Shown here in pieces: positions 37,524 to 46,015 of a stretch of DNA of 64,000 nt. The notes under the pieces are model-generated. The model was given only the letters and a program-made list of their open reading frames with translations. It made no database searches and was not told the DNA's origin. How positions within the stretch are numbered: the first letter of the stretch is position 1; each line of letters opens with the position of its first letter. Position numbers and translations under genes: made by a program. This DNA is from Paraburkholderia ginsengiterrae (GTDB lineage Bacteria > Pseudomonadota > Gammaproteobacteria > Burkholderiales > Burkholderiaceae): the NCBI RefSeq assembly GCF_001645125.1, contig NZ_LXKA01000022.1:62001-126000 (forward strand), in the 5' to 3' direction.

Positions 37524-37826
37524 ATGGGCGAATTCCTTCCAGACTATCTGCTGCGCGAACAGGCCGCCGTCGGCGCACTGGTGTTGTTCGGCGTGCTGCG
37601 CATCATCGGCGCGATGCTCGCCTTCGAGCGCGGCTGGCGCATTTCGGTCGTCGAGAAGTGTTTCATCGGTGCCGCGGTCGTGTATTGCCTGCCGCAACTC
37701 TTCGACCTGTTGACCACTTTTTACGGATCGCGTGTCGCGGGCGCGGAACTCGAAGGCAAAGCCGCGGGATGCGCCATCGCGCTCTTCTGCGCGCCGATCC
37801 TCGGACACCGGCTCGGCCTCGAGTAA
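37524..37826 (+). CDS. Small membrane protein of unknown function
   Basis: A 100-residue protein with about three hydrophobic segments (AAVGALVLFGVLRIIGAM, CFIGAAVVYCLPQLF and AAGCAIALFCAPILG). No family is recognised. It is followed 13 bases later by a DUF2158 gene on the same strand, so they form a two-gene unit. The roughly 300-base gap before it holds the dgoD hairpin and nothing else recognised. Confidence 0.7.
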   Translation: MGEFLPDYLLREQAAVGALVLFGVLRIIGAMLAFERGWRISVVEKCFIGAAVVYCLPQLFDLLTTFYGSRVAGAELEGKAAGCAIALFCAPILGHRLGLE

Positions 37827-37839
37827 GCGGAGATCCATC

Positions 37840-38070
37840 ATGCAGCTGATCAAGCGGCTCACCGGTCAAGCGACACCGATGTTTCGCACGGGCGAAGTCC
37901 TCAAACTCAAGTCCGGCGGACGCACGATGACCGCAACCTGGGCCGGCCCGGTGCTGTTCGCGCCAGGCAACTGGATGATCTGCCAGTGGTTCAGCGACGC
38001 GGGCGAGCTGCAGCAGGAGATGTTTCCGGAGGAGACACTGGAACGGGCGAGCCGCACGCTCGCCGCATAA
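37840..38070 (+). CDS. YodC-like DUF2158 protein
   Basis: A 76-residue soluble protein with the DUF2158 core: FRTGEVLKLKSGGRTMTA, then NWMICQWF and EMFPEETLERA. E. coli YodC is the named relative; its function is not known. GGAGATCC precedes ATG 37840. A strong terminator follows at 38118. Confidence 0.87.
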   Translation: MQLIKRLTGQATPMFRTGEVLKLKSGGRTMTATWAGPVLFAPGNWMICQWFSDAGELQQEMFPEETLERASRTLAA

Positions 38071-38117
38071 GGAGCAGTAACCGGCTTGCTGGCCGCGGCC
38101 AGGCGACCGTGTGTATT

Positions 38118-38154
38118 GCGCCGCACGCACATGCATGCCGTGCGGCGCTTTTTT
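38118..38154 (+). terminator. Rho-independent terminator
   Basis: GCGCCGCACG pairs perfectly with CGTGCGGCGC around an 11-base loop and is followed by TTTTTT. It ends the DUF2158 transcript. Confidence 0.93.
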
Positions 38155-38190
38155 ATGCGGCGCGGGCCTGAAGCCTGAAGCCCCGCCGCC

Positions 38191-39123
38191 TCAACCGAGC
38201 GCGGCGAACCCCGGCACGCTATGCGACAGCACGGCTGCCGCGACGAACACGCCGAGCATCGCCAGCGCTTCCAGATACAGCACGTTGACGAACGTGTGGG
38301 CATCCATTGTCGAAGCGGTACGGCGCAGGCGCGGCAGTGCCGAGAAACGGTTGAGGCCGCCCAGCACGAGCGCCAGCCCGACCAGCGCGAGTTTGAGCGT
38401 CAGCACGTGTCCCCACGTGCTCAGCTCGATCGCTGCGAAGGAGCCGCCGGAACCCCGCACGCCATTGAAAATGCCGGACACCAACACCAGTGCGACCGCG
38501 ACAATCGACACATTCGACACCTGGATCGCTGTGCGAATCAGCATGCCGCGCGCGGTCGAGGTGCTGAGCGCGGGCAGGACCGTGAGCCCCGCCGCCAACG
38601 CCAGGCCGCCCCACACGCTGGTCACGAGCACATGCAGCGTTTGCATGGCGATCGCGGCCGAGGCGGGACCGGCGTCGGCGGCGTGCCCGAGCGATGCCTT
38701 GCCCGCGGCGACCGCGACGACGGCGAGCCACAGCAGCGCATTGCGCAACATGCCGGTATGGCTGCTGGACATGGCCGTGCCGAGCAGCACCAGCGCGCCG
38801 GCAAATGCGAGGCTCCAGCCATAACCGACATGCGTCTGCGTCAGCACGGTCGGCACGACGCCGATCGCGGCCGGCAGCGTGACGCCGCTCATCGACGCCG
38901 CCTGATACAGCAGCCAGCCGAGATCCGCGAGCACAAGCACGACGGTGGCCGTCAGCATCAACCGTTGCGCGCGCAACCACGCGGGGCGCGCGGGCGAGAT
39001 TTTCGTCTGCGCGTCTTTCGCGAGCCACGCGCCGAGCAACGCCGAACCAACGGCAAACGCAAACGCGACGTTCATGAGCGCAGCCATAGCGACCTGCCCG
39101 ATCCAGAGTCCGTCGACGCTCAT
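38191..39123 (-). CDS. copD: Copper resistance protein CopD
   Basis: Inner-membrane protein of the CopD family, 310 residues with about eight membrane segments, thought to take copper from periplasmic CopC into the cytoplasm. Conserved pieces are SSSHTGMLRNALLW, GHAADAGPASAAIAMQTLHVL and STWGHVLTLKLAL (His residues are likely copper ligands). The start at 39123 overlaps the stop of a shrunken copC by ATGA, so the original copCD operon layout is kept although copC is gutted. Confidence 0.92.
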   Translation of the reverse strand: MSVDGLWIGQVAMAALMNVAFAFAVGSALLGAWLAKDAQTKISPARPAWLRAQRLMLTATVVLVLADLGWLLYQAASMSGVTLPAAIGVVPTVLTQTHVGYGWSLAFAGALVLLGTAMSSSHTGMLRNALLWLAVVAVAAGKASLGHAADAGPASAAIAMQTLHVLVTSVWGGLALAAGLTVLPALSTSTARGMLIRTAIQVSNVSIVAVALVLVSGIFNGVRGSGGSFAAIELSTWGHVLTLKLALVGLALVLGGLNRFSALPRLRRTASTMDAHTFVNVLYLEALAMLGVFVAAAVLSHSVPGFAALG

Positions 39124-39233
39124 TTGACAATCATCGAGAAGTTGCCTTGGGTACGGTGGCGGTCCGCGGCTAGCGCGGTTGACGCCACAGCCAGCGCGCG
39201 CAAGACCGGACGGGGGAATTTGAATAGCTTCAT
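39120..39233 (-). pseudogene. copC: copC remnant with a large in-frame internal deletion
   Basis: A 37-codon frame that begins like a CopC signal peptide (MKLFKFPRPVLRALAVAST) and ends like the CopC C-terminus (HRTQGNFSMIVK, compare the family end DGHRTQGNFSFTV). CopC proteins have about 120-130 residues, so roughly 85-90 codons are missing in the middle, including the copper-binding N-terminal His of the mature protein. The frame is kept, and the stop overlaps copD by ATGA, so coupling to copD would survive. Functional CopC cannot be made from it. Confidence 0.8.
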
Positions 39234-39601
39234 GTAAGGCCGATAGCGGATGATCAGGGAAACGGTGAACGCCGGACCTGGGCAGGTCCATGCCGGGCAG
39301 AAGCCGGCGCGCCCGGAAGTGTACGCTTCGATGGTTCACGCGGGCGTGGGTTCAACCGGCTTTATCTTTGGCTACCCGCACTCGTGGCGCACGGCCTTGA
39401 TTGCGCAGACGAATCCGGGGTGGCGAAAAAGGCACCGAAACTGCAGAACGCGGCAAAGTGTCGCATAGTAGGCACAGCCGGAACCTTCTCTAATGTGCCA
39501 AATAGTCACCATTACCCTTCGATGATAGAATGCTGCGTCGCCGCAGCGCCGGCTACCCTTCACACCGAGCCGCTCGAAGTTCGGTCAGGTCCCCGATATT
39601 G
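39234..39601. other. 368-base gap before cytochrome c4
   Basis: No gene is supported. The right end holds the likely promoter of the cytochrome genes (AT-richer patch near 39490-39530). The left part would be the copC leader. Confidence 0.4.
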
Positions 39602-40333
39602 ATGGAGTTACGCGTGTCTTCAAGACGCATTTTCCGCCCGTTGCTTGCCCTTCTGCTGATCGGCTCCGCGGGTGTCTATAGCGCTGCGAAAGCGCAGACT
39701 CAACCGAAGGCCCCCGACACGATGGAAGCGCGCGTGCAGGGCTGCACGGCCTGCCACGGCACTCATGGTCAGGGTACTGACAACGACTACTTCCCCCGTC
39801 TCGCGGGCAAGCCGGCCGACTACCTGTACAACCAGCTGCAGAATTTCCGAGAAGGGCGCCGCAAGTACCCGCCGATGAACTACCTCGTCACGTACCTCTC
39901 GGACGACTACCTTCATCAGATCGCGACGTACTTCTCGCAGCAGCGTCCGCCGTATCCGACGCCGGCCAAGGCCACGGTGTCGGCCGCCACGCTCTCGCGC
40001 GGCGAGCAGATCGTGCTGAACGGCGACGCCTCGAAGCAGATCCCGGCTTGCGCGGCTTGCCACGGCAAGGCGCTGACCGGTATGCAACCCGCTATCCCGG
40101 GCCTGGTCGGTCTGCACGCCGACTACATCAGCGCGCAGCTCGGCGCATGGCGCTCGGGTTCGCGTCATGCGATCGCGCCAGATTGCATGCACACCATCGC
40201 CACGCGCCTGACCGACGAAGACGTGAACGCCGTTGCCGCATGGCTTTCCACGCGACAGGCTCCACAAAACCCCGTGCCGGCTCCGGCCCGCTCGTTGAAG
40301 ACTCCGCTTGCCTGCGGCAGCGAACCGCAATAA
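39602..40333 (+). CDS. Cytochrome c4-type dihaem protein
   Basis: Periplasmic dihaem c-type cytochrome of 243 residues. A signal peptide or anchor covers about residues 8-32 (FRPLLALLLIGSAG). Haem sites are CTACH (48-52) and CAACH (150-154), with later Met residues as axial ligands (YPPMNY and TGMQP). Cytochrome c4 carries electrons from bc1 complex or dehydrogenases to terminal oxidases. ATG 39602 is chosen as MELRVSSRRIF. The tri-haem cytochrome gene follows 21 bases later, forming one operon. Confidence 0.93.
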   Translation: MELRVSSRRIFRPLLALLLIGSAGVYSAAKAQTQPKAPDTMEARVQGCTACHGTHGQGTDNDYFPRLAGKPADYLYNQLQNFREGRRKYPPMNYLVTYLSDDYLHQIATYFSQQRPPYPTPAKATVSAATLSRGEQIVLNGDASKQIPACAACHGKALTGMQPAIPGLVGLHADYISAQLGAWRSGSRHAIAPDCMHTIATRLTDEDVNAVAAWLSTRQAPQNPVPAPARSLKTPLACGSEPQ

Positions 40334-40354
40334 GGCACCGGGAGAGACACTCAA

Positions 40355-41653
40355 ATGAAACGCAAGTCTTTGTTCGCCCTCTCGGCAGTCGTCGTCGTTG
40401 CGGCCGCTGCCCTCGTTCCCGTCCTGTGGTCGGGCGGCGACAACCTGCATAACGGCACGGCCATGGCGGCCACGCCCGCCGACCAGGCCGAGCTGATCAA
40501 GAAGGGCGAGTACCTCGCCCGCGCCGGCGACTGTATCGCCTGCCACACGGTGCGCGGCGGCAAGCAATTCGCCGGCGGCCTGCCCATGCTCACGCCGTTC
40601 GGCACGATGTTCACGCCGAACATCACGCCTGACGACCAATACGGCATCGGCAAGTGGACGCAGGACGACTTCTATCGCGCCATGCACACCGGCCGTTCGA
40701 AAGACGGCAGCCTGCTGTACCCTGGCTTCCCGTTCACCAGCTACACGAAGGTCACGCGCGCCGACTCGGACGCGATCTACGCGTACCTGCGCTCGGTCGC
40801 GCCGGTCAACGTGCCGAGCCGTCCGCACGAACTGAAATTCCCGTTCAACCAGCGCAACATGCTGATCGGCTGGCGTACGCTGTTCTTCCGTGAAGGCGAG
40901 TACAAGCCGGATCCGACCAAGTCGGTCGAATGGAACCGCGGTGCTTACCTGATCGAAGGCCTCGGCCACTGCGGCATGTGCCACACGTCGATCAATGCCA
41001 TGGGCGGCCCGGTCAACTCGGCGGCCTTCGCCGGCGGCCTGATCCCGCTGCAGAACTGGTATGCGCCGTCGCTGACGTCGAACAAGGAAGCCGGCCTCGG
41101 CGACTGGGAAACCAAAGACATCGCCGATCTGCTGAAAACCGGCGTGTCGAACCGCGGCGCCGTGTTCGGTCCGATGGCTGAAGTGGTGCACAACAGCCTG
41201 CAGTACATGTCGGACGCGGACATCAACGCCATGGCCACGTACCTGAAGACGATTCCGCAAAAGAGCGAGGCGCCTGAGCAGCTGCAGCTCGAAACGTCGG
41301 AAAAGTTCGGTGGCGAACTGTTGAAGCAAGGTCAGAAGATCTACGCTGACAACTGCGCGAAGTGCCACGCGGAAAATGGTCTCGGCATGCCGCCGTCGTT
41401 CCCGCCGCTCGCGAATAACCAGTCGATCCAGATGCCGTCGGCGGTCAATCCGATCCGTATGGTGTTGAACGGCGGTTACCCGCCGAGCACGGATGCCAAC
41501 CCGCATCCGTACGGCATGCCGCCGTTCGCGCAAGCACTGTCGAACACGGAAGTGGCGGCCGTTGTGACGTACATCCGTATGTCGTGGGGCAACCACGGCA
41601 CGGCTGTGTCGCCGCAGCAAGTGTCCGATCTGCGTTCGGCGCCGCTCGACTAA
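40355..41653 (+). CDS. Tri-haem c-type cytochrome (alcohol/gluconate dehydrogenase cytochrome-subunit type)
   Basis: Exported protein of 432 residues with three c-haem sites: CIACH (60-64), CGMCH (206-210) and CAKCH (334-338). The N-terminus is a signal/anchor sequence (ALSAVVVVAAAALVPVLW). The layout and ITPDDQYGIGKWTQDDFYRAM match cytochrome subunits of membrane-bound PQQ or flavin dehydrogenases, but no dehydrogenase gene is adjacent. It is cotranscribed with cytochrome c4, which suggests the two form an electron-transfer relay to a terminal oxidase. Confidence 0.93.
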   Translation: MKRKSLFALSAVVVVAAAALVPVLWSGGDNLHNGTAMAATPADQAELIKKGEYLARAGDCIACHTVRGGKQFAGGLPMLTPFGTMFTPNITPDDQYGIGKWTQDDFYRAMHTGRSKDGSLLYPGFPFTSYTKVTRADSDAIYAYLRSVAPVNVPSRPHELKFPFNQRNMLIGWRTLFFREGEYKPDPTKSVEWNRGAYLIEGLGHCGMCHTSINAMGGPVNSAAFAGGLIPLQNWYAPSLTSNKEAGLGDWETKDIADLLKTGVSNRGAVFGPMAEVVHNSLQYMSDADINAMATYLKTIPQKSEAPEQLQLETSEKFGGELLKQGQKIYADNCAKCHAENGLGMPPSFPPLANNQSIQMPSAVNPIRMVLNGGYPPSTDANPHPYGMPPFAQALSNTEVAAVVTYIRMSWGNHGTAVSPQQVSDLRSAPLD

Positions 41654-41772
41654 GCAGCGTTCGTTGGACCTGGGGCGCGGCCTGCGACATCGCGGCCGCG
41701 CCCTTCGTTTTTGCAGGACCGGTATCATGTGAGGCTATTTGTTTACATGTTGCCGCGCAGGAGGAAAAAGTC

Positions 41773-42393
41773 GTGCAAGTCGGGGAGCGTTTCAACAGCA
41801 TTACCCACCTCGTCGGCGCCGTGCTGTCGGTGGCGGGTCTTGCGACGCTCGTGACGATGGGCGCGATAGAACGCGACGCGTATAAGGTGGTCAGCTTCAG
41901 CGTGTACGGTGCGATGCTGATCGTGCTGTATGCTATCTCGACGCTTTACCACAGCGTGCGCAATCCGCGCGTGAAAGTGGTTTTACAAAAATGCGACCAT
42001 TCGGCGATCTACCTGCTGATCGCCGGCAGCTATACTCCGTTCACGCTTGTCACGTTGCGCGGACCGTGGGGCTGGTCGCTGTTTGGCGTAAGCTGGGGGC
42101 TTGCCGCTCTTGGCATCGTGCAGGAACTGACGCTCGGGCGACGCACCCGCAGCGTTTCGATGGTGCTGTATGTCCTGATGGGATGGCTCGCGCTCGTTGC
42201 CGTCCGCCCGCTGGTTGAAGCCTTACCGGCAGCGGGTACCGCCTGGCTCGTGGCCGGTGGCGTCATCTACAGCGTCGGCATCTACTTCTTCATCAACGAC
42301 GAGCGCATCCGGCACGGACATGGTATCTGGCACCTGTTCGTACTGGCGGGCAGTCTGTGTCAATTCGTCAGTGTCGCGCGCTACGTCGCGTGA
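41773..42393 (+). CDS. Hemolysin III family membrane protein (YqfA type)
   Basis: A 206-residue protein with seven expected membrane segments. The family signature is intact: GERFNSITHLVGAVLS, YAISTLYHSV, KCDHSAIYLLIAGSYTPF and the C-terminal HGHGIWHLFVLAGSLCQF. It belongs to the PAQR-like superfamily with conserved Ser/His/Asp metal-site residues. The name hemolysin III is historical; a hemolytic role is not implied. The GTG at 41773 is chosen because AGGAGG lies 9 bases upstream; a longer frame upstream lacks similarity. Confidence 0.92.
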   Translation: MQVGERFNSITHLVGAVLSVAGLATLVTMGAIERDAYKVVSFSVYGAMLIVLYAISTLYHSVRNPRVKVVLQKCDHSAIYLLIAGSYTPFTLVTLRGPWGWSLFGVSWGLAALGIVQELTLGRRTRSVSMVLYVLMGWLALVAVRPLVEALPAAGTAWLVAGGVIYSVGIYFFINDERIRHGHGIWHLFVLAGSLCQFVSVARYVA

Positions 42394-42594
42394 CATTCCA
42401 CGGCGGCGAAATGCAACTTAAGGCCAGTCAACGTGTCTGTAGCGCGTTGAAGCATTCGGCATGCCTCTGAGCGTGCCGCCGATTTCTCAGCGAACGGAAC
42501 CGGGCTTCGGCCTCGACCACGCCAGAACGGGCGTGGTCGTGCCGCGTTTATGTCCGTGTGAGCCGTTCGCGAAACTGCATTGCAAAGAGCATTT

Positions 42595-44145
42595 ATGTCT
42601 TTTGATTCCCTCGGCTTGTCCGAACCGCTGGTCCGCGCTGTCAACGAACTCGGCTACACCACCCCGACTCCGATCCAGACCCAGGCGATTCCCGCCGTGC
42701 TCAACGGCGGCGACCTGCTGGCCGGCGCGCAAACCGGCACCGGCAAGACCGCCGGCTTCACGCTGCCGATCCTGCAGCGTCTGCACGCCATGCCTGCCGT
42801 TGCGACGGGCGCGGGTAAGCGCGCCGTGCGCGCGCTGATCCTCACGCCCACGCGTGAGTTGGCCGCACAGGTTGAAGAAAGCGTGCGCGCGTACGGCAAA
42901 TATCTGAAGCTGAAATCGACGGTGATGTTCGGCGGCGTCGGCATCAATCCGCAGATTGCCGCGCTCAAGAGTGGCGTGGACATCGTCGTTGCGACGCCGG
43001 GCCGCTTGCTCGACCACATGCAGCAGAAGACCATCGACCTCTCGCATCTCGAGATTCTCGTGCTCGACGAAGCGGACCGCATGCTCGACATGGGCTTCAT
43101 CCACGACATCAAGCGCGTACTCGCCAAGCTGCCGCCGAAGCGGCAGAACCTGCTGTTCTCGGCCACGTTCTCCGACGAGATCAAGACCCTCGCCGACAAT
43201 CTGCTCGACTCGCCGGCGCTGATCGAAGTCGCGCGCCGCAATACGACGGCAGAGACGGTCGCGCAAAAGATTCACCCGGTGGATCGCGACAAGAAGCGCG
43301 AACTGCTTACGCATCTGATCAAGCAGCACAACTGGTTCCAGGTGCTGGTGTTCACGCGCACCAAGCACGGCGCGAACCGCCTCGCCGAGCAGTTGACCAA
43401 AGATGGCATCAGCGCGCTCGCCATTCACGGCAACAAGAGCCAGTCGGCACGTACGCGCGCGCTCGCCGAGTTCAAGGACAGCACGCTGCAGGTGCTGGTC
43501 GCGACGGACATCGCCGCGCGCGGCATCGACATCGATCAATTGCCGCACGTGGTCAACTACGATCTGCCGAATGTGCCGGAAGACTACGTGCACCGCATCG
43601 GCCGTACGGGCCGTGCTGGCGCGACGGGCGAAGCGGTTTCGCTGGTGTGCGTCGACGAACTGCAGTTGCTGAAGGACATCGAGAAGCTGATCAAGCGCCC
43701 GGTGCCGCAGGAAGTGATCGCCGGTTTCGAGCCGGACCCGACCGCGAAGCCGGAGCCGATCCTGCGCCGCGGCCAGGGCGGCGGTGGCGGCGGCGGACGT
43801 TCGCCGCGTCAGGGTCAAGGCGCGCCGAAGCGTGACGGCGCGGGTTCTGCGAAGCCGGCACAACGCACGGGTCAACGCCCGGCGAACGGTCAGCAGCAGC
43901 CGAAGCCACAGGGCGCAAGGTCAGGTGGCAATGGCACGGGCGGAAACGGCGGCCAGCCGCGTCGTGACGGCCAGCGTCACGACGACCGGCCACGCGCCGC
44001 CGCGCATGAAGGCAGCGCCGCGCAGCATGCGCCGCGCAAGCCGCAAGGCGGCAATCCGGGCGCTTTGCTGAGCGGCAGCGCGAAGCCGCGCAACGACGCG
44101 CCACGCGGTGGCCAACCCACGCGTAGCGGCCAGCGCGGCCGTTAA
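42595..44145 (+). CDS. rhlE: DEAD-box RNA helicase, RhlE type
   Basis: ATP-dependent RNA helicase of 516 residues. It has the Q motif region ([13 protein letters not shown]), Walker A AQTGTGKT, the DEAD box in [16 protein letters not shown] in LLFSATF, and [10 protein letters not shown] near the end of the second RecA-like domain. From about 390 a tail of 120 residues follows, rich in Gly, Arg, Gln and Pro ([14 protein letters not shown]), as in RhlE proteins that bind RNA or ribosomes. ATG 42595 gives [13 protein letters not shown]. Confidence 0.94.
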   Translation: MSFDSLGLSEPLVRAVNELGYTTPTPIQTQAIPAVLNGGDLLAGAQTGTGKTAGFTLPILQRLHAMPAVATGAGKRAVRALILTPTRELAAQVEESVRAYGKYLKLKSTVMFGGVGINPQIAALKSGVDIVVATPGRLLDHMQQKTIDLSHLEILVLDEADRMLDMGFIHDIKRVLAKLPPKRQNLLFSATFSDEIKTLADNLLDSPALIEVARRNTTAETVAQKIHPVDRDKKRELLTHLIKQHNWFQVLVFTRTKHGANRLAEQLTKDGISALAIHGNKSQSARTRALAEFKDSTLQVLVATDIAARGIDIDQLPHVVNYDLPNVPEDYVHRIGRTGRAGATGEAVSLVCVDELQLLKDIEKLIKRPVPQEVIAGFEPDPTAKPEPILRRGQGGGGGGGRSPRQGQGAPKRDGAGSAKPAQRTGQRPANGQQQPKPQGARSGGNGTGGNGGQPRRDGQRHDDRPRAAAHEGSAAQHAPRKPQGGNPGALLSGSAKPRNDAPRGGQPTRSGQRGR

Positions 44146-44206
44146 GCCCCGAGAGTTAGCGGCCGGCTCGCCGGCCGCTCTCCCTGGTTGCTCATTGACT
44201 GAGAAA

Positions 44207-44740
44207 CTACCGGCCGGCGGCAACGGCCGCTTGCTTCAGATGCTCGATCTGCCGTTCCCACCGGTCGAGCACCGCCTTCCCCTCCCCTTGTAGCTCGAAC
44301 GTAATGCCGCTCGTCAGACGCGCATAACGCACGCTTTGCGCCTCGGCCGTGTCGATCGAACCGACCAGATAGACGAGCCCACTGTCATCGCCAGCAACAC
44401 TCGCTAGCGGCGTCATCTGCAACTGCACCTGATAGAACGCTTCGCCATAGACGAAGCTGAGCGCCGCTCGTCCGTTCTGCGCGACAACGCGCGCCGCCCT
44501 CGCCTGCGGCCACAACGCGATGCACAGCGTGCGCGAGTCGGGCGCATACAACTCCCCGGCACTCAGCAGCGAGGTGCGCACATGGCCGTTCGCATCGACT
44601 GTGAGCAGCGACGCGGTGAATCCCGTCTTGCTCGCCAGCGACAAGCCGTCGAACAACGCGCGCACGGCATCGGGCCATTCATCGAATACGTCCTGCTCGA
44701 GTGGACGTTCGGGTGCGGGGGAATCGCTCATGATATCCAT
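44207..44740 (-). CDS. Pyridoxamine 5'-phosphate oxidase-like flavin-binding protein
   Basis: A 177-residue protein with a split-barrel FMN-binding fold pattern: TGFTASLLTVDANGHVRTSLLSAGELY, LCIALWPQARAARVVAQNGRAAL and the strand-rich YQVQLQMTPLA. Such proteins bind FMN, haem or F420; the ligand is unknown. It is convergent with rhlE. The start could also be ATG 44731 (MSDSPAPERP). No signal peptide. Confidence 0.8.
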   Translation of the reverse strand: MDIMSDSPAPERPLEQDVFDEWPDAVRALFDGLSLASKTGFTASLLTVDANGHVRTSLLSAGELYAPDSRTLCIALWPQARAARVVAQNGRAALSFVYGEAFYQVQLQMTPLASVAGDDSGLVYLVGSIDTAEAQSVRYARLTSGITFELQGEGKAVLDRWERQIEHLKQAAVAAGR

Positions 44741-44839
44741 CCGATCAGGTTTGAGCCGGGCAACTAGCTTGCATCATGCACCGAAAAACAAATGGCCCGC
44801 CAATGCGGGCCATTTATCGCCGGGCCTGCGCGCGGACGA

Positions 44840-45667
44840 TCAGCGGAAGAACACGTGCTGCGTGATCTTCGCGAGCGGGTAATGCACGCTCGGTTGAATT
44901 CGGGCGGGCAGATCGAGCGGCTTGAGCAGCATCTTCACACACATGTCGGCCGACAGATTGCGCCGCACCAGCGCATTGATCCGCGCCGCGCGCTCGCGGT
45001 TATAGGCCGAATCGCGCACACGTTCCGGATAACGGATCGCAAAGACATGGCGCAAGGCAATTTCCGAATCTTCGTTCTTGATCTCCAGCACGCGGCGCAT
45101 CAACGCGCCGAGCACGGCCAGCCGGCCATTGCCTTCGATCCGGTTGTACTTCTTGAAATACTTGAAAAAGTGCTTGTAGTGACGGACTTCGTCAGTGCGG
45201 ATGTTGTCGGTAATTTCCTTGAGCACTGGCTCATCCGAACATTCGCCGATCGCGCGATACAACGTTGCGGTTCCGGTCTCGACCACGCAACGCGCGACCA
45301 TTTCGAGCGCGCGGGTCTTTTCGAAATCTTCGACGGAGCACGTCAGCGAATACTCTTCCATAAAATTACGAAACGCCGTGTCCCAATCGAACTCGGGCCA
45401 CACGTAGGCGATATATGTCTTGAGCGCGCGGCCGTGTTGCATTTCTTCCGGCTCCCACTCCTGGTTGAGCCAGGCCGAGACTTCGGGATCGCCGTGGAAA
45501 AACGTACTCAGATTACTGGTGTAAAGATCGGTGCCGCTTTCAATAAACGAAGAGGCGCACAACAGCAGCAGCAGATCTTCGTTCGCTGCTGCCTTCTGCC
45601 GATCAATGCGGGTGAGGTCGATATCCTCGATCCGCCAGGGCATGACATGGTTCAGCTCAATGTGCAT
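44840..45667 (-). CDS. Ferritin-like di-iron protein (acyl-ACP desaturase/ferritin-like superfamily)
   Basis: A 275-residue helical protein. Two Glu/His clusters typical of di-iron carboxylate proteins are visible: EWEPEEMQHGRAL and IRTDEVRHYKHFFKYF, plus Glu residues in earlier helices (NEDLLLLLCASSFIE). These suggest a ferritin-like four-helix di-iron centre. The reaction is unknown; fatty-acyl desaturation or hydroxylation is possible. ATG 45667 is preferred because GGAG lies 9 bases upstream; ATG 45706 would add 13 residues. Confidence 0.85.
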   Translation of the reverse strand: MHIELNHVMPWRIEDIDLTRIDRQKAAANEDLLLLLCASSFIESGTDLYTSNLSTFFHGDPEVSAWLNQEWEPEEMQHGRALKTYIAYVWPEFDWDTAFRNFMEEYSLTCSVEDFEKTRALEMVARCVVETGTATLYRAIGECSDEPVLKEITDNIRTDEVRHYKHFFKYFKKYNRIEGNGRLAVLGALMRRVLEIKNEDSEIALRHVFAIRYPERVRDSAYNRERAARINALVRRNLSADMCVKMLLKPLDLPARIQPSVHYPLAKITQHVFFR

Positions 45668-45910
45668 CGTGTCTTGCTCCGAAAGCTGTATCGACTCGTG
45701 ACGCATGCTCGAAACCGCACACCCTCACCTCGCGCGGTTCGTCGTGTCAGATACAGAGCCTTGATTAGAGTTAACCCCTTGTATCATGCATCTTAGCCGG
45801 TGTTTCACAACTCTGCAGATAACCCAGCAGAGACCATGCCGGACCGCCGCAGTTCCAATTCCGGGATAGGCGAAACATTCGATCGGACAATAAAGCACGG
45901 TGCGCAGCGC

Positions 45911-45938
45911 ACAAAAAAGCCAGCTCGAAGGCTGGCTT
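45911..45938 (-). terminator. Terminator after the MHS transporter
   Basis: On the minus strand AAGCCAGC and GCTGGCTT form an 8-bp stem with a 6-base loop, followed by TTTT. It lies about 80 bases after the transporter stop. Confidence 0.85.
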
Positions 45939-45975
45939 AAGGCTGCGCGGACGCCCGGCAGGTGCGGCTCGGCAA

Positions 45976-46009
45976 GGCTGGCGGCGTTTCAGGCTCAACG
46001 CCGCCAGCC
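45976..46009. other. Perfect 13-bp inverted repeat after the MHS transporter
   Basis: GGCTGGCGGCGTT, 8-base loop, AACGCCGCCAGCC. It lies 7 bases beyond the transporter stop and 40 bases before the true terminator. It has no T run; it may protect the mRNA 3' end. Confidence 0.7.
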
Positions 46010-46015
46010 TCGCAA

